33,933 nt of DNA from HO2-45-28 sp964574495 (lineage in GTDB: Bacteria > Patescibacteriota > Minisyncoccia > HO2-45-28). The stretch's first letter is position 1, and every line of letters begins with the position of its first letter. Under the pieces are notes generated by a model. That model worked only from the letters and a program-made list of their open reading frames with translations. It had not been told where the DNA came from and ran no database searches. Where the stretch lies: positions 1-33,933 of the forward strand of contig CAZNNT010000005.1 of the NCBI GenBank assembly GCA_964574495.1, read 5' to 3'. The position numbers and the translations under genes are program-made. Of this stretch, positions 13,717-21,477 are shown piece by piece.

Positions 13717-14400
13717 CTATAGTGAATTTAGAAGACCCTGGAGGTCGCCGGTGGAGTCGGCGCCGGCGGAGATACCTTGTTCTAAAATGTTTCTTGCCTT
13801 AACCAAATCTTTCAAAACATCGCGATAAAAACCAGCGGTTTGAAAATAAGCAAAACCTCCTGACGGCTCGGCTTTAATTGCCTTAAGAAAACTTTCCTCG
13901 GCTTTTTTTCGGTCTTTAATATAAAAAGCGTAAAGGTCGGCGGAATTTAAAAATGAAGTGGCCGCGTTTGGACGAATAACACCGGCAAAATTCCATGCCT
14001 CTAGCGCGCCTTCGTAGTCGCCTATCGTTTTTCGTAAAATCCCCAACTGAAGCCACTCGTCAACAAAATCGTAATCCCTTTTAAGTGAATTTGACAGTTG
14101 CTGAATTTCTAAAATCATTTTTTGAAGCTCGTCTCCGTCCAAATCAAGCGAAACCTCAATCGGCCTATCCAAATCAGGGATTTTAAGCTCAATCTTTTCT
14201 ATAATAGCGCCCGAAATATCGCCTCCGAGCTTAACTCCGATCCCTTCTTCTGTTTTAATTTCCGGCTTCAAACCCCCCGTCACATCAGAAACTTCTTCCG
14301 TTTTACGAGGAAAAGAATCCTGCCAAATAAAATAACCTGCCACTAAAAAAGCCAAAAACAATAATAAACCTAAAAAATATCTTTGTTTGAAAAAAGGCAT
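13717..14400 (-). CDS. Membrane-anchored TPR-repeat protein
   Basis: The 227-residue product has a single N-terminal membrane helix (about 8-26) and then a soluble part. Residues about 110-220 form at least two to three tetratricopeptide units (WLQLGILRKTIGDYEGALEAW, then ADLYAFYIKDRKKAEESFLKAI and FYRDVLKDLVKARNILEQGI). TPR domains bind other proteins, so it probably holds a partner at the outer face of the membrane, in keeping with its place between two large surface-protein genes. There is no Shine-Dalgarno site. A REP pair lies on each side. The partner cannot be named. Confidence 0.8.
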   Translation of the reverse strand: MPFFKQRYFLGLLLFLAFLVAGYFIWQDSFPRKTEEVSDVTGGLKPEIKTEEGIGVKLGGDISGAIIEKIELKIPDLDRPIEVSLDLDGDELQKMILEIQQLSNSLKRDYDFVDEWLQLGILRKTIGDYEGALEAWNFAGVIRPNAATSFLNSADLYAFYIKDRKKAEESFLKAIKAEPSGGFAYFQTAGFYRDVLKDLVKARNILEQGISAGADSTGDLQGLLNSL

Positions 14401-14440
14401 AATAATTTATTTTACTAGCGTTCCCTTAAAAGTCAACTAT

Positions 14441-14496
14441 GCCAAGAGCTAAGCTCTGACCAGTTATCAACAGTTGGTCAGAGCTTAGCTCTTGGC
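14441..14496. repeat. REP palindrome pair D, away from the transposase
   Basis: GCCAAGAGCTAAGCTCTGAC and the exact inverse, with a 12-bp loop GTTATCAACAGT, close to the loop of pair C. It lies between the TPR gene start and the S-layer gene terminator, so it is a non-autonomous copy. Confidence 0.9.
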
Positions 14497-14564
14497 AAAA
14501 GCTATTGGCAAATTGGCAAACCAAAGGAAAAACCACATAACATAAAGAAAAAATCACATAAAGG

Positions 14565-14590
14565 AAAAACCCCCCAAAAGGGGGGTTTTT
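14565..14590 (-). terminator. Intrinsic terminator after the S-layer-like gene
   Basis: AAAAACCCCCC-AAAA-GGGGGGTTTTT, symmetrical and able to act in both directions. Two weaker hairpins (GAGCC-GTT-GGGCTC, and CTAATCC...GGATTGATTAG) lie between it and the stop codon. Confidence 0.9.
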
Positions 14591-14633
14591 CCGAGCCGTT
14601 GGGCTCTTGCCTTAGCTAATCCACAAGGATTGA

Positions 14634-17600
14634 TTAGTTGGGGCTGGTGAAGTAGTTAATCGACATAAATGTTCCTGGCAAGCCCGGGATACCGTAACCG
14701 TTCGTGAAGTCAACATCCTGCTTTGAAGCAGAGGTTGAAGTTGAGCGCGGAGACCAGATAAAGTCCTTATGCGTGGTTTCCGTATCAACATCGGCGGCCG
14801 GGAACATATTGCCATTAATCTTTGTGGTCAACACAGCCGGGTAAGCCGCGTCTCCATCCAAGCGCATACTGATTGTCTCAACGCCTGTTATTGACTCTAC
14901 GTTCGCAACAGTTGCCGTAAGGTCAAAGTATCTCGTGGCGCCCGCTGGAATCGTGAGAGTGGTTGTCGCGCCGCATGTGGTAGTTCCGGCGTCAGGATAA
15001 ACATTGATCGTCAGAGGGCTGTCATGCGCGCTTGGGGTCTTTGATGTTTCGGTAATAAGCGGCCGTCCGTTTACGCAGTTTCCATAGTTGACCAATCCGT
15101 CAGTTGTGAAAGATGAATCAACCGCTGAAAAAGCGGAATCGGTGTAGACATACAATCCGTAAGTGGAAGTTGTAGCCGTTACAGATGACGAACCAACAAC
15201 GAATGTCCACTTGTAAAGCGCCACATCTCCGCCATTCGCGGTTACGCTAAAGCGATACAAGGATTTGCTGGCTTCATTTCCGACAATCAAAGCGGCGCTT
15301 GGAACAGACAGTTTAGCGAATGACGGGTACGCCTTATGGATGCGAACACCCGAAACAGCTGTGTCTCCGGATGACGGGGTAATGTTATTTCCCGACGCTA
15401 TGCCAACTCCGTAGTTTCCGTTTGTTCCGTTGTTGCTGCCATCGTAGTCAACTTGAAGGAATTCTCCGGAAGCGGTAATCGGCCCTGAATTCGTAATCGC
15501 GCCGATATCGCCTTTAACAATCATCACTTTGGAGCCGTCTTTCGGAATTACGAAGTTGGAGATAGAGCTTGAAGTCGCGTTGTCGCTGGACGGGAATACG
15601 GCTTCTCCCACCTGATTTCCAGAAGTATCCCACAAAGTAACTTTGCGTCCTACCAAATCAGACGGAGCGTTTGAAGCAGTGTTGGTAAGATTAAGCGCGA
15701 CTTGTCGGAGGTCAATATCCTCGTTTGAGGCGCTAAAGCGGTACCTTGCCAATTCAACTCCGGTTGAACCGGCAGTTATGATCTTGTAGCCCGGGCTGTT
15801 AGCGTCTTTTACAGCAGATAAGGTTCCTCCGGTGGCAACCGTCATTTTTTGACCGATAGAGCCGGTAAAGACCTCAACAATCGTCTGACCGCTGGTAAGT
15901 CCGGTAACTCCAGTAAAGTTGGTATCTTCGGCGGCATCAATGCCCCAGTAAAATTCGGCAGCTGAAGCAGCGGAAGCCGAAACATTGCATTTAAGCGCCA
16001 AGGATTTTGATGTCCCCTTAGCAAGTGTCAAACCCGAGCCGTCAAAGATAAAACTGGTTGAAGAGCCCTTGGCTGTCGGATTTTTAATGTTTGCCGAGTT
16101 CACGACAGTTGAACCGTCGTACATCTTGCATCCGGTAAGATCTGTCGCTGAAGCTCCGCCGGCAATGTTGTATTCAACCGGCAAACTTACAAGACGAAGG
16201 TCTTCGCCTGACGCAGTCGTGTCAAGAATGTAGTTGGCAAAAGTGAATTGCTGGGCACCTTGAATTATGGTCTGCGCTATCGGAATTGACGAAACCGAAA
16301 CAGTAAACGCTCCGGTCTTAACCGTCATTAAGCTCATAGAAAGAGCCGAAGTGGGGCTTGGAGTAATAGTGCTTCCTGTCAACTGACCTTTGACAGTTCC
16401 CCATGCCGAAGGCGTAGTGGATGCCTGAACAGTGTCAGCATCATCCATATCGGTTCCAATCTTTCCTTTAAGAATGTAAGAGTGAACACCGGTTGGGAAA
16501 GTAATGGTGTCCGCGAATCGCAACTCACCGGTTGCAGTTCCAGCCGCGCCATTGGTATTGGTTTCCGCGGCATTACCGTCAACGGGTCCCGCGACAACCG
16601 AACCGTTTTCGTCAAAAATGGAAACACTGGTAATGTCGTCAACATCGTCTTCAGCATTAGCTCCGGTGCCCTCCAAGTTGACATTGAAGTGAATCGCCGC
16701 GACCGTAATCGCTTCGCCTCTGACATCAACGGTGAACGCGCCAAGTACCTGGTTAGACAAGTTCTCGGCAATGTTTTGAGCCGGCGCTAAGACGGTATTA
16801 ACTGAGACCGTCATAGTTCCTGCCGACACCGTTACTTGAGCGGCATCGTAGTATGGGTCATCCGCGTTGTTGAAATCCGCGCCGTCAGCTGCGGCGGCCG
16901 CAGAATCAAACGGCGGAGTAAGACCGTAACCATAAAGACCGCCGACAAAAGCGACATCTGTCCGCTTCTGAATGTCAAAGTCAATCGTTCTTAGCGAACC
17001 GCCTATAACATCGCCTTTAATGGTGAATTCCTTTGAGAATCCTTTCGCCATTAAAACACCCTTTCCGCCGTTATCTGAAAATGTCGTGGTGTAATATTTA
17101 CCGTCAGAACTTACTGTAGGAACATATTCACTGCCATTTGCGGTAACTTTCACATTTTCCAAGTCGTCCTTGGAAACCGAGCCCGACTGATACCACCTGA
17201 TGTACTTAATATAAACATCTTCGGCAGAACCGGCGGTGAATTTAACAGATGAGAAAGTGTAGTTCGCTGTCCCAACTTCTTTGGTCTGGGATGAACCGGG
17301 GTCTAACGAGCCCCTTGCTGGTCCCGGAACGGTACCGATGGTTAATGTTTCGTTAACCGTGTGGCCCGCGCCGGTAATCGGGAATGTGCCATTAACCGTG
17401 GCGTTTGCGGCAACCGCAGTAACCGAGAGGTACGCAATTTGTCCGCCGTATCCGCCTCCGGATGTTTGGGCGTTTCCACCAATAACCATTGTTTTGGTTT
17501 GACCGGCTTTAACTACGAAGTCCTCGGTCAAAATTACCTGATGAACAGAATTTAGTGTTTTTACAAGACCAACCTGCGTTCCCTGATCGTCCATTAATAG

Positions 17601-18320
17601 GACTTCGGCAAACGCGGCGTCTTGCGCAAGACCGGTTCTCTCAACTGTAACCGAATCCACGGTCACATCTCCGTCAGAAGACGCGACGAAATTCACAACC
17701 GTGAATGGAACGCGAGTTGAATTAACCGGGAACAAACTTGCTACTGGCTGAACTCCTGAAATAACTGTTAAACCGCTTCCAACCGCAACCGGTGTTGAAG
17801 GAGTTGACGGCGTAGAAGGGGTTGAAGGAGTTCCGGCTACCAGTGAATCATATTTAGCCATTGAAATAGAGCCAAAGTAACCCACTGAAGGAGAAACCCC
17901 GTTGGCTGCCTGCCATTTAGCAACGGCTGATTGGGATAATGAACCGAAATATGTTGATTCATTGCCCGCAGAACCGGCGCCAGAAGAGGCAACCGCGAAT
18001 CCGGCTCCGTTCAAATATTGCTGCAAGCATTTTACATCATCTCCCGTAACTCCAACTGTAAGAGCGCGGGTGAATGAGCATTTGCCGGCAGTTGAAACAG
18101 TGCCGCTTGTCGCCTGACCTCGGAGAGACAAGTTGACATTGTCAACGACTGCCTGATCCGCGCCAAACGACTGCAAGAGCGAAAGTATTGACTGAATTTG
18201 GGCTTCAGTTAAAGCCGCGCTTGCGACCGGAACCAAAGCCGTGCCAGTCAACAAAATCGCCGTTGACACAGAGATGACAGCTGATGTCAATCGTCTGTGT
18301 TTTGCAATTAATTTACTCAT
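14634..18320 (-). CDS. S-layer-like surface protein with peptidoglycan-binding domain
   Basis: The 1228-residue product has a signal peptide (basic LIAKHRRL, hydrophobic core, cleavage near VASA-AL at 35-36), a peptidoglycan-binding domain at about 80-160 (FTRALTVGVTGDDVKCLQQY, STYFGSLSQSAVAKWQAANG, GYFGSISMAKYDS), a TPSTPSTPSTPSTP linker, then about 1000 residues of beta-rich, Thr/Ser/Val-rich repeats without catalytic motifs. This layout matches the putative S-layer proteins of Parcubacteria, anchored to the wall by the first domain. The composition (very low Cys, few Lys) fits an exported structural protein. There is no Shine-Dalgarno site, but a leader of about 380 nt, which may govern mRNA stability or translation. 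Confidence 0.88.
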   Translation of the reverse strand: MSKLIAKHRRLTSAVISVSTAILLTGTALVPVASAALTEAQIQSILSLLQSFGADQAVVDNVNLSLRGQATSGTVSTAGKCSFTRALTVGVTGDDVKCLQQYLNGAGFAVASSGAGSAGNESTYFGSLSQSAVAKWQAANGVSPSVGYFGSISMAKYDSLVAGTPSTPSTPSTPSTPVAVGSGLTVISGVQPVASLFPVNSTRVPFTVVNFVASSDGDVTVDSVTVERTGLAQDAAFAEVLLMDDQGTQVGLVKTLNSVHQVILTEDFVVKAGQTKTMVIGGNAQTSGGGYGGQIAYLSVTAVAANATVNGTFPITGAGHTVNETLTIGTVPGPARGSLDPGSSQTKEVGTANYTFSSVKFTAGSAEDVYIKYIRWYQSGSVSKDDLENVKVTANGSEYVPTVSSDGKYYTTTFSDNGGKGVLMAKGFSKEFTIKGDVIGGSLRTIDFDIQKRTDVAFVGGLYGYGLTPPFDSAAAAADGADFNNADDPYYDAAQVTVSAGTMTVSVNTVLAPAQNIAENLSNQVLGAFTVDVRGEAITVAAIHFNVNLEGTGANAEDDVDDITSVSIFDENGSVVAGPVDGNAAETNTNGAAGTATGELRFADTITFPTGVHSYILKGKIGTDMDDADTVQASTTPSAWGTVKGQLTGSTITPSPTSALSMSLMTVKTGAFTVSVSSIPIAQTIIQGAQQFTFANYILDTTASGEDLRLVSLPVEYNIAGGASATDLTGCKMYDGSTVVNSANIKNPTAKGSSTSFIFDGSGLTLAKGTSKSLALKCNVSASAASAAEFYWGIDAAEDTNFTGVTGLTSGQTIVEVFTGSIGQKMTVATGGTLSAVKDANSPGYKIITAGSTGVELARYRFSASNEDIDLRQVALNLTNTASNAPSDLVGRKVTLWDTSGNQVGEAVFPSSDNATSSSISNFVIPKDGSKVMIVKGDIGAITNSGPITASGEFLQVDYDGSNNGTNGNYGVGIASGNNITPSSGDTAVSGVRIHKAYPSFAKLSVPSAALIVGNEASKSLYRFSVTANGGDVALYKWTFVVGSSSVTATTSTYGLYVYTDSAFSAVDSSFTTDGLVNYGNCVNGRPLITETSKTPSAHDSPLTINVYPDAGTTTCGATTTLTIPAGATRYFDLTATVANVESITGVETISMRLDGDAAYPAVLTTKINGNMFPAADVDTETTHKDFIWSPRSTSTSASKQDVDFTNGYGIPGLPGTFMSINYFTSPN

Positions 18321-18698
18321 AAATAATTTTTTATTAACAGATTTTTCTTCCCTCGCTGATGCGAATTCAGAAAAATCGTAGAGAGTTAATGCTTAACCTC
18401 GACAATGTTAAGCTTCTTCTCCCGAATTTAAACAATACAACCTAATAAATATTCCGGTAAATGAGGCGGAGCCCTTATTAAATCGACCGGCTCTTGCGCC
18501 CCATGTTTAAATCAATAATTTGGGTTTAATTTTCTATCGTCTTTTTTTGAACAACCATTCGGTATCTTTATTCAATTTTCAAAGTTCTGCAATTCGCGTT
18601 TTTTCTTTTCAAATACGGCAAACTTCAGCCATTGTCTGGCTTTTAAATACGCTCTGCACACCAAACAGAATCACGCCCATTTCTGACATTCCGCATTA
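18321..18698 (-). promoter_or_regulatory. Long untranslated leader of the S-layer-like gene
   Basis: There is no gene between 18321 and 18704. The region lies between a promoter and the S-layer start codon. It contains GCTTAAC...GTTAAGC (around 18397-18419) and GAGCC...GGGCTC stem candidates. The last 30 nt before the ATG are AT-rich with no Shine-Dalgarno site. It matches no riboswitch class that I can recognise. Confidence 0.5.
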
Positions 18699-18704
18699 CT
18701 TTAA

Positions 18705-18733
18705 AGTATAATTCCCTTTTTCAAACCCGGCAA
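18705..18733 (-). promoter_or_regulatory. Promoter of the S-layer-like gene
   Basis: TTGCCG (18733-18728), 17-bp spacer, TATACT (18710-18705). It is the only good promoter seen in the 500-bp gap. Confidence 0.55.
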
Positions 18734-18743
18734 AATAATCAAT

Positions 18744-18752
18744 TGTGGATAA
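18744..18752 (-). promoter_or_regulatory. DnaA-box 9-mer
   Basis: TTATCCACA on the minus strand, just upstream of the S-layer promoter; shares an 11-base core with the copies at 1874 and 13671. Confidence 0.35.
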
Positions 18753-18798
18753 CTTTGGGAGGTAAAATTGTTTTGAAAAGGGACTTAGTTAAGCTACT

Positions 18799-18831
18799 AA
18801 AAATGCCCCGCGTAGTCAACGGGGCAAAAAA
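18799..18831 (-). terminator. Terminator of the secE-nusG-rplK-HTH unit
   Basis: TGCCCCG (18804-18810) pairs with CGGGGCA (18820-18826); T runs on either strand. Confidence 0.8.
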
Positions 18832-18854
18832 GCATAAATAATATGTATAGATTG

Positions 18855-19583
18855 TCAACCCTCGGATTCTGAAGCCAATTTGTACTTTCGCCACCTTTTT
18901 TCTCCTTCCTTAAGCAAAAGGCCTTCGCCGGCCATACTGACAAGGTCGCGCTGCAAGGTTTTTTCGCTTATCCTGCCTTTAAAGACCTCGGCTATTTCTC
19001 CGACGCTAGTCCAATCCTTTTCCTTAATTAAAGAGATGATTTCTTGGCGTCTTTCGCCATTGCCATTGCTATTACTATTGTTATTACCATTGCCTCCAGA
19101 CAAGACCTGCTTTGAACCGTTGCTGATTTCTTCCGGCTCCGCCTCTGACGATTTTATAGCATTATGTCCGTTATCTTTGTCCGATAATTGTCTGATAGCG
19201 CTTTGTCCGATAAAGCCCTCTGCTGACGGTTCGGGCAGAATCTCATATTGGCGTTCGGCTAAATAGTCCGCCAAATCGGAATATTCTCTTTTTAATACCC
19301 TGAAATTGGCTTCCGATATAAAAGAGCCAGAGGCGGCCAATTCAAAAACCTTAACGGCCAGCCGCATTTTTCCGGATATTTGAGATAATCCCCTGACCCG
19401 GTCGCCGTGGGGCAAAGTCCTGATTTTTAAAAGCGATTCAAAAATTTCCAAACCCTCGCGGCGCAAAAACCATTTTAAGGGCTCCGAGTCGGAAAATAAA
19501 TCGGTCACCCGATAAAGCGCCTCGGTCAATTTTTGCGAGCGTTCGTAAATTTGTTCCAGGTGACCATTTTTTTCGCCAGACAT
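18855..19583 (-). CDS. Winged-helix protein of unknown role in the place of rplA
   Basis: The 242-residue product is helical at the N-terminus (about 5-110, with KLTEALYRVTDLFSDSEPLK and DRVRGLSQISGKMRLAVKVF) and ends in a DeoR-type winged helix (about 178-235: QEIISLIKEKDWTSVGEIAEV, SEKTLQRDLVSMAGEGLLLK). A low-complexity linker GGNGNNNSNSNGNGE at about 163-177 is encoded by trinucleotide repeats (19059-19097). It follows rplK by 37 bp and shares its terminator, so it is cotranscribed with translation and secretion genes. It could be a regulator of this unit; the target is not visible in the sequence. Confidence 0.7.
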   Translation of the reverse strand: MSGEKNGHLEQIYERSQKLTEALYRVTDLFSDSEPLKWFLRREGLEIFESLLKIRTLPHGDRVRGLSQISGKMRLAVKVFELAASGSFISEANFRVLKREYSDLADYLAERQYEILPEPSAEGFIGQSAIRQLSDKDNGHNAIKSSEAEPEEISNGSKQVLSGGNGNNNSNSNGNGERRQEIISLIKEKDWTSVGEIAEVFKGRISEKTLQRDLVSMAGEGLLLKEGEKRWRKYKLASESEG

Positions 19584-19620
19584 TGTTTATAATTCTAAAC
19601 GCCCCAAAATTTTTTTGCAA

Positions 19621-20046
19621 TTAATCGGTTATTTCTATGCCCATTGAACGGGCGGTGCCAGCAATTATTTTTTCGGCCTCTTCAAGACCGTTAGCGTTAA
19701 GGTCGGCTAATTTTTGTTCGGCTATTTCGCGGATTTGGGCCTTGGTAACTTTGCCGACTTTAGCGGTCAAAGGATTGCCGGAGCCCTTCTCAATCCCCGC
19801 GGCTTTTCTAAGCAAGTCGGATGCCGGCGGGGTCTTTAATTTAAAATCAAAACTGCGGTCTTCGTAAACCGTGATTTCAACAGGAATAATGTTATCGCCC
19901 TTGTCTTTGGTGGCTTCGTTAAACTTGCTTACGAATTCTCCGATATTAATGCCGTGCTGGCCCAGGGCAGGTCCAACCGGAGGCGCGGGCGTAGCTTTGC
20001 CCGCCGGTATTTGCAACTTAATTATTGTTTTAATCGGCTTTGCCAT
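19621..20046 (-). CDS. rplK: 50S ribosomal protein L11
   Basis: The 141-residue product is full length: N-terminal domain with LQIPAGKATPAPPVGPALGQ and HGINIGEFVSKFN, and C-terminal RNA-binding domain ending GTARSMGIEI. L11 binds the GTPase-associated region of 23S rRNA. The gene follows nusG by 10 bp. In most bacteria rplA (L1) comes next; here a winged-helix gene does. Confidence 0.97.
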   Translation of the reverse strand: MAKPIKTIIKLQIPAGKATPAPPVGPALGQHGINIGEFVSKFNEATKDKGDNIIPVEITVYEDRSFDFKLKTPPASDLLRKAAGIEKGSGNPLTAKVGKVTKAQIREIAEQKLADLNANGLEEAEKIIAGTARSMGIEITD

Positions 20047-20056
20047 AATCCATCAT

Positions 20057-20602
20057 TTATAACTTTTTTATTTGCAGAAAATCAAGCTCCACCGGTGTTT
20101 CTCGTCCGAAAATTGAAACCAGCACTTTTATTTTACCCCTGGCTTCATCCACTTCCGACACCTTGCCCTCGTATTCTTTAAACGGCCCGTCGTTAATTCT
20201 CACCGTATCGCCCACGGAAACATCCAGAGTGTACTTCGGCTCCTCGGTCTGCATCCGCTTGAAAAGAACATCAACTTCTTCTCTAGAAAGCGGGGTGGGA
20301 GTTATGCCTGACCCGACAAAACCGGTAACGCGGGGGGTGTTGCGGACAACATACCAGGAATCATCGGTTACGACCATTTCCACCAAAACATAGCCCGGAT
20401 AAATTTTTTCCTCCTCCACCCGGCGCTTGCCGCCTTTGATTTTTATCTTTTTTTCTTTGGGAACGAGGATATTGAAAATTCTGTCTTCGTAGCCAAGCGA
20501 CTCCACGCGCTGCTTTAAATTGCGCGCCACCGCGTCTTCGTATCCGGAATAAGTGTGCACCGCATACCAATTCCTGCCGTATTCTCCTGTTTGCTTCGCC
20601 AT
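20057..20602 (-). CDS. nusG: Transcription termination/antitermination factor NusG
   Basis: The 181-residue product starts at MAKQTGEYGRNWYAVHTYSG; an upstream in-frame Met 57 bp earlier lies inside secE and is rejected. It has the NGN domain (WYAVHTYSGYEDAVARNL, VLVPKEKK-like strand, YPGYVLVEM, VRNTPRVTGFVG) and the KOW domain (VGDTVRINDGPFKEYEGKV). NusG binds RNA polymerase and links it to Rho or ribosomes. It follows secE by 4 bp, the conserved arrangement. No Shine-Dalgarno site is seen. Confidence 0.97.
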   Translation of the reverse strand: MAKQTGEYGRNWYAVHTYSGYEDAVARNLKQRVESLGYEDRIFNILVPKEKKIKIKGGKRRVEEEKIYPGYVLVEMVVTDDSWYVVRNTPRVTGFVGSGITPTPLSREEVDVLFKRMQTEEPKYTLDVSVGDTVRINDGPFKEYEGKVSEVDEARGKIKVLVSIFGRETPVELDFLQIKKL

Positions 20603-20606
20603 AATT

Positions 20607-20798
20607 TTACAAAATAAACTTTTCCAATATTTTAATAAAAATGAAATCCAGAAATCCAAGGTAGGCCGCTATCGCCGCGGAGACCGCCAAAACCAGCAGA
20701 GTAAAACGAATTGTCTCCCGCCTCGTGGGCCAGTTCACATTTTTAACTTCCAATTTCGTTGATTTTAAATAATCCGCGAGACGCTGAAAAAAAGCCAT
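20607..20798 (-). CDS. secE: Preprotein translocase subunit SecE
   Basis: The 63-residue product is the short one-helix SecE: amphipathic helix with the conserved LKSTKLEVKNVNWPTRRET, then one membrane helix (about 33-57). It clamps SecY in the translocon. It leads the secE-nusG-rplK unit and would serve export of the large surface proteins encoded nearby. The promoter is 70 bp upstream. Confidence 0.95.
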   Translation of the reverse strand: MAFFQRLADYLKSTKLEVKNVNWPTRRETIRFTLLVLAVSAAIAAYLGFLDFIFIKILEKFIL

Positions 20799-20836
20799 AT
20801 TTTTATTTTCCGCCGAGGGCGGACAAAACCCCGTTT

Positions 20837-20859
20837 GAAAAAACCCCCGACCGGGGCTT
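20837..20859 (-). promoter_or_regulatory. Hairpin with T run at the very start of the secE transcript
   Basis: On the minus strand GCCCCGGTCGGGGG is followed by TTTTTT, within a few bases of the predicted transcript start. A second CGGGG follows downstream and could pair alternatively with the CCCCG arm. It may affect transcript stability or be part of a leader switch; too early for ordinary termination. Confidence 0.4.
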
Positions 20860-20866
20860 ATTTCCT

Positions 20867-20894
20867 ATTATACCAAACGCGTCATCTTCGTCAA
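20867..20894 (-). promoter_or_regulatory. Promoter of secE-nusG-rplK
   Basis: TTGACG (20894-20889), 16-bp spacer, TATAAT (20872-20867). Confidence 0.8.
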
Positions 20895-20919
20895 GGGCCT
20901 CGAAATTAAGCAATTTATA

Positions 20920-20928
20920 TGCTACGAT
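20920..20928 (+). promoter_or_regulatory. Possible extended -10 for the C39 peptidase gene
   Basis: TGCTACGAT gives a TGn extension and a TACGAT -10. The transcript would start about 9 nt before the ATG. Confidence 0.35.
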
Positions 20929-20943
20929 AAAAACCATATAAAT

Positions 20944-21477
20944 ATGGAAATGCTAAATGTAAAACCCTTTCAGGAAACGCTTCACGGCGGATATTGCGGT
21001 CCGGCTTCCTTAAAAATGATTTTCGAATATTACGGTTTGGAAAAAAGCGAGGAAGAATTGGCCGAAATCTGCGGCCGCGATCCCGATAACGGCGTTTCAG
21101 CGGAGGCCATGGCCGAAACGGCCCGTAAATTCGGTTTTAAAGCCGAGATTAAAAATGAGTCCGACTTTTCTGAAATTGAATCGTGGTTAAAAAGAAAAAT
21201 TCCTGTCGTCGTAAATTGGTTCACTCCCGGGCGAAGCGACTATCGCGATTCGGAAATGCCCGACGGCCACTCGTCAGTAGTGGTGGGACTTGATGCGGAT
21301 AAAATATACCTTCAGGATCCGGAAACGGGAGGTCTGCGTGAAATCTCGCGCGGAGATTTTTTACGGGTATGGTTTGATTTTCCGGGACCTATGATCACCA
21401 AACCGGAAGACATAATTTTACGCCAAATAATAATTATACATCCAAATTCTGGACATACTTGGCCTGCGACTGAATGA
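20944..21477 (+). CDS. C39-like papain-fold cysteine peptidase
   Basis: The 177-residue product has the C39 layout: GGYCGPASLKMIFEYYG with Cys18, DGHSSVVVGLD with His109, and YLQDPETGG with Asp125. This is the catalytic triad order of peptidases that cut leader peptides at double-Gly sites, but no transporter is fused or adjacent and no signal peptide is present, so its substrate is unknown. It is the only clear protein gene on the plus strand, divergent from secE and convergent with gyrB, whose 3' end it overlaps by 44 bp. There is no Shine-Dalgarno site; the mRNA may be nearly leaderless. Confidence 0.85.
   Translation: MEMLNVKPFQETLHGGYCGPASLKMIFEYYGLEKSEEELAEICGRDPDNGVSAEAMAETARKFGFKAEIKNESDFSEIESWLKRKIPVVVNWFTPGRSDYRDSEMPDGHSSVVVGLDADKIYLQDPETGGLREISRGDFLRVWFDFPGPMITKPEDIILRQIIIIHPNSGHTWPATE

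Noticed and set aside
20603..20659. Longer start for nusG
   Set aside because: The extra 19 residues lie inside secE, while NusG homologues start near MAKQ...WYAVHTYSG.
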